A stretch of DNA of 11,928 bases. It comes from Candidatus Eiseniibacteriota bacterium (GTDB taxonomy: Bacteria; JAFGKV01). Of the stretch, positions 6,453 through 11,928 are shown one piece after another. Under the pieces are notes generated by a model, which ran no database searches, was not told where the DNA came from, and saw only the letters and a list, made by a program, of their open reading frames with translations. The translations under genes were made by a program, and so were the position numbers. The DNA is taken from positions 1 to 11,928 of the forward strand of contig JALOPK010000073.1 of assembly GCA_025453925.1 (NCBI GenBank). Direction: 5' to 3'. Numbering within the stretch: position 1 is the stretch's first letter; each line of letters starts with the position of its first letter.

Positions 6453-7037
6453 ATGCGATCTGATGAGCTCGGGCACCAGGTGATGATCCTGTATCGCGAC
6501 GTCGACGAAACCGTTGAGCGATTTCGGGCCTGGAGCGGCTTCGCGTGCGTTGAGGGGTGTAGCGCCTGCTGCGAGACCCTGCACGTCGAGGCTTCGGTTC
6601 TCGAAATGCTTCCCCTCGCCGTTGAGCTTTGGCGCCGGCAGGAGGCCATGCCGGTGCTGAATGCCATTGAAGGCGCACCCCACTGCGTGCGATGCATACT
6701 CTATCGACCCGAGGAAGATCGTCCAGGGTTCGGAAGGTGCGGCGCGTACGAACACCGCCCGCTCCTGTGCCGCCTGTTCGGCTTCTCGGGGAGACTGGAC
6801 CGACGGGAAGTGCCGGAACTGATCAGGTGCCGGCGTGCTCGTCAGCAGTCGGGTGGGCCTCTACACGTGCCGGACGGAGGCGCTCCCGTCCCTATCATGC
6901 GCTGTTTCACGATGCGTCTGTACGGCATCGACCCTACGCTTTCACGCCTCATGCCGATCAACGAGGCGCTCCATGCGGCGCTCTCGCGCGTCGGGGCGCG
7001 TCTCGCGATTCGTGGGGAGGAGCATCGCGGATTGTGA
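6453..7037 (+). CDS. YkgJ-type Cys-cluster (zinc/iron-chelating) protein
   Basis: A 194-residue cytosolic protein with the CxxxCxxCC signature of the YkgJ / zinc-or-iron-chelating family (PF03692): C32-VEG-C36-SA-C39-C40. Further cysteines follow at 78, 81, 96, 106 (RPLLCRLFGF), 126 and 151. The block FGRCGAYEHRPLLCRLFG is the family's second conserved region. The biochemical role of the family is not settled; metal or Fe-S binding is generally assumed. I place the start at ATG 6453, with GAGGAG at 6441-6446. The same frame is open to 6186, but that part is Arg-rich and unlike the family, and a GTG at 6429 directly abuts an AAGGAGGT, which is too close. It precedes the peroxidase by a 340-base gap containing its own promoter. 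Confidence 0.87.
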   Translation: MRSDELGHQVMILYRDVDETVERFRAWSGFACVEGCSACCETLHVEASVLEMLPLAVELWRRQEAMPVLNAIEGAPHCVRCILYRPEEDRPGFGRCGAYEHRPLLCRLFGFSGRLDRREVPELIRCRRARQQSGGPLHVPDGGAPVPIMRCFTMRLYGIDPTLSRLMPINEALHAALSRVGARLAIRGEEHRGL

Positions 7038-7377
7038 ATCGGCGTTGACACCGTTTCGCCTGTTGCGGTGTACTACCTTGCGTGGTGGCGAGAGCGGTCG
7101 CCCCGCGACCGGGGCGACGCCTGAAGGGGCGGACCGGGGCCGGCGTGGAGATCGACCGACTCCAGAGCAAGAACTGCCGCGTACCGGGCAGGTTGTGCCG
7201 ATCCGACGGTCCCCGAGTGCCCTCCGGTCGGGCTGCCCGTCGACTGGAATGGTGGCCGCAAGGGACGTGAGCGCTTCGGCGGCCGAAAATACCGATTGCG
7301 GGGAGACACTGCGAGGCGAACGAGCGGCCTATCGCGCCCCCTTCACCCACCTCCCTGATGGAGGAGGAACGACCGTG
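7038..7377 (+). other. Long structured leader upstream of the peroxidase
   Basis: No gene is seen here. A promoter at 7045-7074 would give a leader of nearly 300 bases. Near its start GGTCGC (7096-7101) can pair with GCGACC (7105-7110), while the overlapping GTCGCCCC (7097-7104) pairs perfectly with GGGGCGAC (7111-7118); these two hairpins exclude each other. Further on are CTGCC/GGCAG (7174-7178 and 7187-7191) and the palindrome TTCGGC-G-GCCGAA (7275-7287). I do not recognise a known riboswitch. It may be a structured 5' leader, or an independent small RNA followed by a second promoter. Confidence 0.4.
7045..7074 (+). promoter_or_regulatory. Candidate sigma-70 type promoter
   Basis: A perfect TTGACA (7045-7050) is followed after 18 bases by TGTACT (7069-7074), a 4 of 6 match to the -10 consensus. 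It begins 8 bases after the stop of the YkgJ-type gene and points toward the peroxidase gene, giving a start near 7081. This is the best promoter match I noticed in the window. Confidence 0.5.
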
Positions 7378-7959
7378 ATGAAACCTTGCCACATGCTTGC
7401 ACTCCTTCTGCTGCCCGTGATGCCGGTGCTGAGCGCGGGATCGGAGGAACCGCCCATTGAGGACCCACCGACCGGGCTGTATGCCGTGACCGTTCGGGAC
7501 ATTGATGGCAACGAGAAGTCCATGACGGCCTACGAGGGCCAAATCCTGCTTATCGTTAATGTAGCGAGCAAATGCGGTTTCACGCCCCAGTACGAGGGCC
7601 TCGAGAGGCTCTACCAGCGCTACGCCGGGCGTGGCTTCGCGGTTCTGGGGTTCCCGTCCAACAGCTTCATGAACCAGGAACCGGGGACCGATCGGCAAAT
7701 CCGGCAGTTCTGCGCGAGCACATACAAGGTGACATTCCCGATGTTCTCGAAACTCTCCGTCAAGGGCAGCGACAAACACCCCCTCTTTGCCTACCTGACA
7801 TCCCCGGAAACCAATCCGGAATTCGGCGGCGAGATTACCTGGAACTTCAACAAGTTCCTGATCGGCAGGGACGGGAAGGTCCTTGACCGGTTCGGCAGCG
7901 CCACCAGACCGGAGAGCCCGGAGCTCGTTCTGGCCATCGAGGAGGCCCTGCAGGACTAA
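7378..7959 (+). CDS. Exported glutathione peroxidase family protein (Cys type)
   Basis: A 193-residue thiol peroxidase that reduces hydrogen peroxide or lipid hydroperoxides. The catalytic tetrad is visible: Cys66 in NVASKCGFTPQY (cysteine, not selenocysteine), Gln100 in FPSNSFMNQEPG, and Trp155-Asn156 in ITWNFNKFLIGRDG. Cys112 in QFCASTYKVTFPMF is at the place of the resolving cysteine of thioredoxin-dependent members, so a thioredoxin-like donor is more likely than glutathione. Residues 1-20 are a signal peptide (hydrophobic core LALLLLPVMPVLSA), which places it in the periplasm. The start is ATG 7378, with GTG 7375 as an alternative; GGAGGA lies at about 7363-7368. The frame is open back to 6835 but that overlaps the YkgJ-type gene and is not coding. 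It stands after a long leader with its own promoter. Confidence 0.95.
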   Translation: MKPCHMLALLLLPVMPVLSAGSEEPPIEDPPTGLYAVTVRDIDGNEKSMTAYEGQILLIVNVASKCGFTPQYEGLERLYQRYAGRGFAVLGFPSNSFMNQEPGTDRQIRQFCASTYKVTFPMFSKLSVKGSDKHPLFAYLTSPETNPEFGGEITWNFNKFLIGRDGKVLDRFGSATRPESPELVLAIEEALQD

Positions 7960-8026
7960 CGGTTCTCTGCCCGCTCTCCTCCGTTCGCCCCCGATGTCAT
8001 TCGCGTCCTGGGAGCGCCTCCTGGCG

Positions 8027-8045
8027 TGTGGCGCAGTTGTGGCGC
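8027..8045 (+). promoter_or_regulatory. Direct repeats, possible sigma-54 type site
   Basis: TGTGGCGC occurs at 8027-8034 and 8038-8045, offset by 11 bases, about one helical turn. The stretch TGGCGCAGTTGTGGC within it has GG and GC dinucleotides 12 bases apart, as in the -24/-12 elements of sigma-54 promoters, although the -12 part (TGGC for TTGC) is imperfect. It lies about 140 bases upstream of the universal stress gene. Activator-binding repeats are an equal possibility. Confidence 0.22.
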
Positions 8046-8185
8046 GTTGGTTATCTTCTCTCCAGCATGTCCCTGGTGGCATGATCTCCTATCCGAACGC
8101 ACGCGCCGGCGGTGACCCACGCGGCATCCGGCCAGCGGGTGTCCGTCGCGGCGCCGGCGCAGACCACGCACAGTGGAGGTGAGCG

Positions 8186-8674
8186 ATGGAGATGTTCCGC
8201 AGGATCGTGTGCCCGACTGACTTCAGCGACGCATCCTTCGGCGCCCTGCAGGCGGCGCAGGACCTGGCCCGTCATTTCGCCGGCGAGCTGATTGTCGTGC
8301 ATGTGGTGGAGCCGATTCCACCTGTCCCGGTGGACACCGACGGATCGATCCGGTTCGATGTCTTCCGGTATGAGGACGAATTGATGTCGGCGGCCGAGAA
8401 GCTGCTTCTGGAGACCCTGAAGCAGCGGCTATCCGGCGAGGTGACCGCCCGCCCGCTGGTGGCCGGCGGCGTCCCGTGGGAGGAAATCGTCCGCATCGCA
8501 ACGGAGGAGAAGGCCGACCTTCTTGTGATCGCCACCCATGGCCGTTCGGGGTGGAAGCACCTTCTCTTTGGATCTGTCACGGAGAGAGTGATACGAGTGG
8601 CGCCATGCCCCGTGCTGGTGATCCGATCCCCGAAGCAGGTGGATCCGACCACGGAGAGAGGGCCGCAGGATTGA
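8186..8674 (+). CDS. Universal stress protein (UspA family)
   Basis: A 162-residue cytosolic single-domain Usp with the alpha/beta nucleotide-binding fold. The first strand is RRIVCPTDFSDAS, with Asp12 at the usual nucleotide-binding place. The phosphate loop is ATHGRSGWKHLLFGSVTE (116-133), matching G-2x-G-9x-G-S except that the first Gly is Ala116, followed by the typical APCPVLVIR. ATP binding is therefore likely but not certain. The ATG at 8186 follows GGAGGTGAG; a Met two codons later is a minor alternative. It lies 10-100 bases, depending on the start chosen, before the RsbU-type phosphatase and is probably cotranscribed with it, suggesting a shared stress response. Its upstream region carries an 11-base-spaced direct repeat. 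Confidence 0.94.
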   Translation: MEMFRRIVCPTDFSDASFGALQAAQDLARHFAGELIVVHVVEPIPPVPVDTDGSIRFDVFRYEDELMSAAEKLLLETLKQRLSGEVTARPLVAGGVPWEEIVRIATEEKADLLVIATHGRSGWKHLLFGSVTERVIRVAPCPVLVIRSPKQVDPTTERGPQD

Positions 8675-8684
8675 AGCGACAGTC

Positions 8685-9956
8685 TTGAGCGAACCATCCG
8701 AGAGCGTGAGCGACGAAGCGTCCGACCCGTCTGACCTGACCGGGTCAGACACACCTGCAGAGCAGCAAGTCGGAGGCGTGATGTTTGAGGCGAAACGTTT
8801 CTATCGAAAGCTCGAAACGCTGTTTCATGCCATCGATGCCGCCAGTGCCGAGGATCGGTTGCTGCGCACCGTGCTTCACGATGTGGTCGTCGTCCTCGGT
8901 GACGAGCTTCGGATCTCCCGCGGGGCACTGTTCTACCTGAATGCCGGGCAGTACCAGACGTGGGAAGCGGCACCGGAGGGGTATGACCGGCAGATTCCGG
9001 CCGCACACCCGGGCTTGGGGCTCATCCTCCGGCACGGGGTCTTCATCTTTGACGCACGAGAGCCGACCGAATTGGCGCCGGAATGGGCCGGTCCCGCCCT
9101 CGGCATCGCGCTGGGGCCCGACATGTCGTACATCATGCTCTTCGGCCTGAAGGACGGATGGCAGCGTGAACAACTGGAGTTCGCCTTCAACACGTTGCGG
9201 AACTACATCAACCAGCGTCTGGCGTCGGAACGGCTCCATCACGATCTACTGGAAGCGCGCGCCGTGCAGACGAGCCTGCTGCCAAAGACCTCCCCCGACC
9301 TCAGAGGGTTCGCATCCGCCGCGCGCTCGATTCCTGCGGAGGTCGTCGGGGGCGACTTCTATGATTGGCTCCGACTCTCACCGGATTCGATCATGCTGGC
9401 CATCGGCGACGCCAGTGGCCACGGGATACCCGCCGCGCTCCAGGTTCGCGACGTCGTGACGGGACTCCGCATGGGCGTCGGCATGGAGTTCAGACTCACC
9501 AACATCGCTGCCCGGCTCAACCAGGTGGTGAATGCGAGTGACCTTTCGAGCCGGTTTGTCTCCCTGTTCCTCGGGGAACTCGGATCGAACGGTGACCTGC
9601 TCTACGTGAACGCCGGTCACGTACCCCCTCTGGTGGTCCGCCGCCGTGGGGTAGAGGCGCTTGCTTCCACCGGCATGGTTCTAGGACCTACCAGAGACAC
9701 GCACTATGCGCGCGGCTACGCCCGCCTCTGCCCCGGAGACCTGCTGGTGCTCTACACCGATGGGGTTACCGAACGCGCGGCGCCCGATGACCTCCAGTTC
9801 GGCGACGAGAAACTCCTCAGGATACTCCGAAAAGGCAGGCAGGAACACCCGGAGAAGCTGTTGGACGAGGTTCTTGCGGCTGCAGAGGAGCATGGAACTG
9901 GCTCGTGGAAGGACGACGCGACCCTCATGATCGTGAAGCGCCTGCCGGGCTCTTAG
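8685..9956 (+). CDS. Serine phosphatase RsbU/SpoIIE type with N-terminal GAF-like sensor
   Basis: A 423-residue PP2C-family protein phosphatase that in known systems dephosphorylates an anti-sigma antagonist (STAS) protein. Residues about 45-180 look like a GAF-type sensory domain. ERLHHDLLEARAVQTSLLPK (about 183-201) is the usual linker helix, and about 205-420 is the phosphatase. Metal-binding positions are VGGDFYDW (Asp224, Asp227), GDASGHG (Asp242), YTDGVTE (Asp359) and KDDAT (Asp410/411), all intact, so it should be active. The start is uncertain: TTG 8685 includes an acidic, Ser-rich tail, while ATG 8781 has GGAGG four bases upstream and would give 391 residues. No kinase (RsbW), antagonist (RsbV) or sigma factor gene is in the window, so the target is unknown. 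Confidence 0.92.
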   Translation: MSEPSESVSDEASDPSDLTGSDTPAEQQVGGVMFEAKRFYRKLETLFHAIDAASAEDRLLRTVLHDVVVVLGDELRISRGALFYLNAGQYQTWEAAPEGYDRQIPAAHPGLGLILRHGVFIFDAREPTELAPEWAGPALGIALGPDMSYIMLFGLKDGWQREQLEFAFNTLRNYINQRLASERLHHDLLEARAVQTSLLPKTSPDLRGFASAARSIPAEVVGGDFYDWLRLSPDSIMLAIGDASGHGIPAALQVRDVVTGLRMGVGMEFRLTNIAARLNQVVNASDLSSRFVSLFLGELGSNGDLLYVNAGHVPPLVVRRRGVEALASTGMVLGPTRDTHYARGYARLCPGDLLVLYTDGVTERAAPDDLQFGDEKLLRILRKGRQEHPEKLLDEVLAAAEEHGTGSWKDDATLMIVKRLPGS

Positions 9957-10043
9957 CGCCGCCTTGTCAGGCCGCCATGAGCGTCCACCGGCAGGGATTC
10001 CTGGTTGTTCCGGTTAAACGCCGACGGCGGGCGATGCTGTCCG

Positions 10044-10412
10044 CTATCCCCGCGAATGCAGCGCGACTCGATTGCCCTCGGTGTCGAGAAACATGGCGAA
10101 GTGCCCGATGTCCGGCGTGATGAGTGTCTTGGGCACCTGGATCATTCCTCCCGCCGGTTCGATCCGGGCGAGTATCGGGGAGAGATCTGCACCCCCGTTG
10201 AGATACGCCACGGTTCCGTGCGCGCTCGGGGTATAGCCCTCGCCGCTGACGATCGCCCCACCGACGCCCTCCCCCTCCATGGGGAAGAACCCCATGAGAT
10301 GCGAGCCCATCTGCTGCTGGTGCAATGGAGCGCCGAGTATGGCCTCGTAGAAGCGCGTGGCCCGCGGGAAATCTCTGACTGGAATCTCAAACCAGTTCAC
10401 GACGTTGGCCAT
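10044..10412 (-). CDS. VOC superfamily (glyoxalase/bleomycin-resistance fold) protein
   Basis: A 122-residue cytosolic protein with the VOC fold made of two beta-alpha-beta-beta-beta units: NWFEIPVRDFPRATRFYEAIL at the start and GHFAMFLDTEGNRVALHS at the end. Such proteins are metal-dependent lyases, isomerases, dioxygenases or binding proteins; this small group is mostly uncharacterised. Glu9 and residues near 104-117 are in the usual metal-ligand regions, but a full ligand set cannot be confirmed by eye. The ATG at 10412 has GGAGGTGTCTC directly before it, which decides the start even though the frame is open to 10520. It lies 126 bases downstream of the Memo gene on the same strand and converges with the phosphatase gene, 87 bases away. 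Confidence 0.9.
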   Translation of the reverse strand: MANVVNWFEIPVRDFPRATRFYEAILGAPLHQQQMGSHLMGFFPMEGEGVGGAIVSGEGYTPSAHGTVAYLNGGADLSPILARIEPAGGMIQVPKTLITPDIGHFAMFLDTEGNRVALHSRG

Positions 10413-10471
10413 GAGACACCTCCATGGACAATGAGTTGTTGTCTCGCGATGCTTGTTTGATCTGAGTGCAG

Positions 10472-10512
10472 GAATCGTGCCTCGATTCACCTGATGCGGG
10501 CCGCGATTCGCG
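10472..10512. repeat. CGATTC-containing dyads between Memo and VOC genes
   Basis: GAATCG (10472-10477) and CGATTC (10483-10488) form a perfect 6-base inverted repeat with a 5-base loop. A further palindrome CGCGA-T-TCGCG lies at 10502-10512 and again contains CGATTC. They could be a weak transcript end for the Memo gene or an operator for the VOC gene. No T tract is present. Confidence 0.3.
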
Positions 10513-10538
10513 ATCCGCACCTGAAACGAAGGAGGGTG

Positions 10539-11741
10539 TCAGCGCAGCACGACCCCCGCGAAGGAGACCGCGGATCGTGTGGCAGCCTCATGCCAGACCC
10601 GGTAGTCGAGGAGGTGCCCCCTCAGGTCGGGTAGCAGCTCCAACAGCCACGCCAGCACGGGGAGCCCGCATACGTGGTACCGATCCCCGACTCGGCGCGC
10701 CTCACTCCAGAGGTCAATGACGGATCCGTTGCACAGCGCATCGAGTAGGCGACGGTCGTGTTCCCTGAAGTCAGGCTCCAAAGCGTGGGCCGGTTCGGAA
10801 TCGCCAAACTTGGGTCCCACGTGCGACAGGTCGATGGCCGCCACTACCAGCGTCCGGTGATCGACTATCACGCGGAGGGCATCCAGGAATGCAGAGACTC
10901 CCGGGATAGCACCCGGCCGCTCCACGCGATCGAGCCACTCCGTGACGGACCCGCACAGAATGGGAATCATGGGTATGGGACGGGGCATGAGATGCCTGAG
11001 GAAGAGCACCTGAAACTCGATGGAATGCTCGGATCGATGTGCGAAGTCATCGGATGCCGTAAGCGCGGATCCTGAACGCCTGAGGGCATCGAGCGAATGA
11101 TCGTCGACGGGGAACGCCCCCAGGGGAGTGTCATAGGGTTTGTCGGTCAAGGAGAAGAGGCCGTTGTCCAAGGCGTGACCGGTTCCGAGAACCACGATGC
11201 GTTCCGGGGCAAGACTCTGAAGATGAGCGTATGCCTTCCCATACGTCTCGGCGCCGGTTCCGAGCTCGATGTGCGGCGCGACGAGGACTCTGACTGGCTC
11301 GGAGGAGCCGGCGCGATACTCCGGCATGCCCCCCAGGATCTTCTCGAGCATGCCGCGAGCCGCCAGCGCTTCGGCGGGATATGCCGTGCCGGCCATGGCC
11401 GGCGCGCGCCGCGGCAACGCCGCAAACGACCCCTTCGCCTCGCGCAGCAAAGCGTCATAGCGTTCCGTCTTGAGCAGAAGCAGCCGGTCAAGCTCGCCGA
11501 CGACCCTTCGCGCATCACGCTCCATCACCAACCGGTTTCCCGCCATGCGCATCATGGCGAGCTGAAGATGCCGGACGGTGTGGGTGCCGTCGAACAACGG
11601 GAGCAGCGGGAGGATCTGGGGGCTCAGCACCGCAACGCCTTCACGCAGTCCCAAGGAATCCCCGACCGCGAGTACCTGCCGCCCTTGATACTGGAGCGGC
11701 GAGAGTTGGATATCGGTTCGCAGGGAGGGGAGGGTTTCCAA
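10539..11741 (-). CDS. Memo family protein (AmmeMemoRadiSam system protein B) with PqqD-like N-terminal domain
   Basis: A 400-residue protein. Residues about 115-400 are a Memo domain, related to extradiol dioxygenases and to human MEMO1, which binds copper or iron. Visible markers are AGTAYPAE, APHIELGTGAETYG (His157), VVLGTGHAL (His189), TPLGAFPVD, SEHSIEFQVLFLRH, DLSHVGPKFGD (His307) and YHVCG (Cys358). His157, His189 and Cys358 correspond to the metal site. Residues about 1-105 are an extra domain with LSPQILPLLPLFDGTHTV and a helix RRVVGELDRLLLL, resembling PqqD-like winged helices. The start is TTG at 11741 behind AGGAGA. In known clusters Memo accompanies AMMECR1 and a radical SAM protein; neither lies in the window, but both could be to the right. 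The exact reaction is unknown. Confidence 0.9.
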   Translation of the reverse strand: METLPSLRTDIQLSPLQYQGRQVLAVGDSLGLREGVAVLSPQILPLLPLFDGTHTVRHLQLAMMRMAGNRLVMERDARRVVGELDRLLLLKTERYDALLREAKGSFAALPRRAPAMAGTAYPAEALAARGMLEKILGGMPEYRAGSSEPVRVLVAPHIELGTGAETYGKAYAHLQSLAPERIVVLGTGHALDNGLFSLTDKPYDTPLGAFPVDDHSLDALRRSGSALTASDDFAHRSEHSIEFQVLFLRHLMPRPIPMIPILCGSVTEWLDRVERPGAIPGVSAFLDALRVIVDHRTLVVAAIDLSHVGPKFGDSEPAHALEPDFREHDRRLLDALCNGSVIDLWSEARRVGDRYHVCGLPVLAWLLELLPDLRGHLLDYRVWHEAATRSAVSFAGVVLR

Positions 11742-11776
11742 CGTTCTCCTCTCGGCGCGCCCGGCGCGCCGGCGCG
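11742..11776 (-). promoter_or_regulatory. RBS and GGCGCGCC repeats before the Memo start
   Basis: On the minus strand AGGAGA (11745-11750) lies about three bases before the TTG start codon, supporting it. Immediately upstream, GGCGCGCC, itself a palindrome, occurs twice (11754-11761 and 11763-11770) and is followed by GGCGCG (11771-11776). In a transcript starting near 11771 most of this would be at the very 5' end and could fold just ahead of the ribosome binding site. Confidence 0.45.
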
Positions 11777-11781
11777 AGTAC

Positions 11782-11797
11782 TGCTGTCACCGTGCCA
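11782..11797 (-). promoter_or_regulatory. Candidate sigma-54 promoter of the Memo gene
   Basis: On the minus strand the bases read TGGCACGGTGACAGCA. TGGCAC is a perfect -24 element, and GC lies exactly 12 bases after GG, as sigma-54 holoenzyme requires; the -12 element CAGCA departs from TTGCA at two positions. Transcription would begin near 11771, about 30 bases before the TTG start. No sigma-54 activator gene is visible in the window. Confidence 0.33.
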
Positions 11798-11928
11798 CCC
11801 AAGGCGCGGCTCCGCCCAGTCGAGATCACACTGCACCGACTGGTCACGCCCGAAGGACGGTCGCCCGCGGGTCGTGCTGACCGACCGCCGATCAGACTGC
11901 GTTGGGGAATCCGGGCCGCATACCGGGA

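Noticed and set aside
6835-7377. Extension of the peroxidase frame far upstream
   Set aside because: It overlaps the YkgJ-type gene in another frame and has no protein-like pattern. A signal peptide and a strong ribosome binding site mark the start at 7378.
6958-8082. Open frame of 374 codons on the minus strand
   Set aside because: It is antisense to the glutathione peroxidase gene and its leader. The product is His/Arg/Pro-rich without motifs, and the plus-strand peroxidase has every catalytic residue.
8272-9006. Open frame of 244 codons on the minus strand
   Set aside because: It is antisense across the universal stress and phosphatase genes, both of which have clear domain motifs; the product is Arg/Ser/Pro-rich.
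9957-10043. Possible shared terminator between the convergent phosphatase and VOC genes
   Set aside because: GCCGCC occurs twice but as a direct repeat, and only short GCCG/CGGC pairing is possible; there is no T tract.
10156-10165. GGTTCGATCC resembling a tRNA T-loop
   Set aside because: It falls inside the VOC gene, and no cloverleaf or acceptor stem surrounds it.

Overview
This is a GC-rich window (roughly 60-65% G+C by eye) from a bacterium with exported proteins. It carries eleven confidently recognised protein genes and one exported protein of unknown function. No rRNA, tRNA, CRISPR array, insertion sequence or phage gene is visible. The gene content does not fix the taxon: an M32 carboxypeptidase, a bacterial glutaredoxin/FTR-catalytic-subunit pair, a Memo protein with an N-terminal extension, and a GAF-type plus RsbU phosphatase. 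Together with the composition it fits an uncultured, deep-branching, non-phototrophic lineage (for example NC10, Eisenbacteria, Gemmatimonadota or a former deltaproteobacterial group). That placement is inference only.

Left part (1-4343). Bases 1-309 hold no convincing gene, but contain a nested palindromic site and a hairpin 31 bases past the stop of the leftward M32 metallocarboxypeptidase gene (310-1821). A short divergent control region follows. From it, four genes run rightward as a probable operon: a small glutaredoxin-like protein (2015-2284), a ferredoxin:thioredoxin reductase catalytic-subunit homologue overlapping it by 4 bases (2281-2619), a membrane-anchored SGNH/GDSL hydrolase-like protein (2668-3795), and a small exported protein overlapping that by 4 bases (3792-4343).

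Middle part (4378-7959). A leftward major facilitator transporter converges on the operon. A gene-free stretch of about 610 bases separates it from a rightward Cys-rich YkgJ-type metal-binding protein. A well-formed promoter and a leader of roughly 300 bases with competing hairpins then precede an exported Cys-type glutathione peroxidase.

Right part (7960-11928). A universal stress protein and a serine phosphatase of the RsbU/SpoIIE type form a close stress-signalling pair. Convergent to them, on the minus strand, are a Memo-family protein (AmmeMemoRadiSam system protein B) with a PqqD-like N-terminal domain, and downstream of it a small VOC/glyoxalase-fold protein. The Memo gene starts with TTG behind a strong ribosome binding site and has a sigma-54-like promoter at the expected distance.

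The common thread is thiol and oxidative stress handling: CPRC glutaredoxin, FTR-like Fe-S disulfide reductase, thiol peroxidase, YkgJ metal site, Memo copper-type site, Usp and phosphatase. The most unusual items are the FTR homologue with a CYC in place of the CHC motif, the SGNH protein lacking the usual catalytic Asp, the Memo fusion, and several unexplained dyads in the intergenic DNA.
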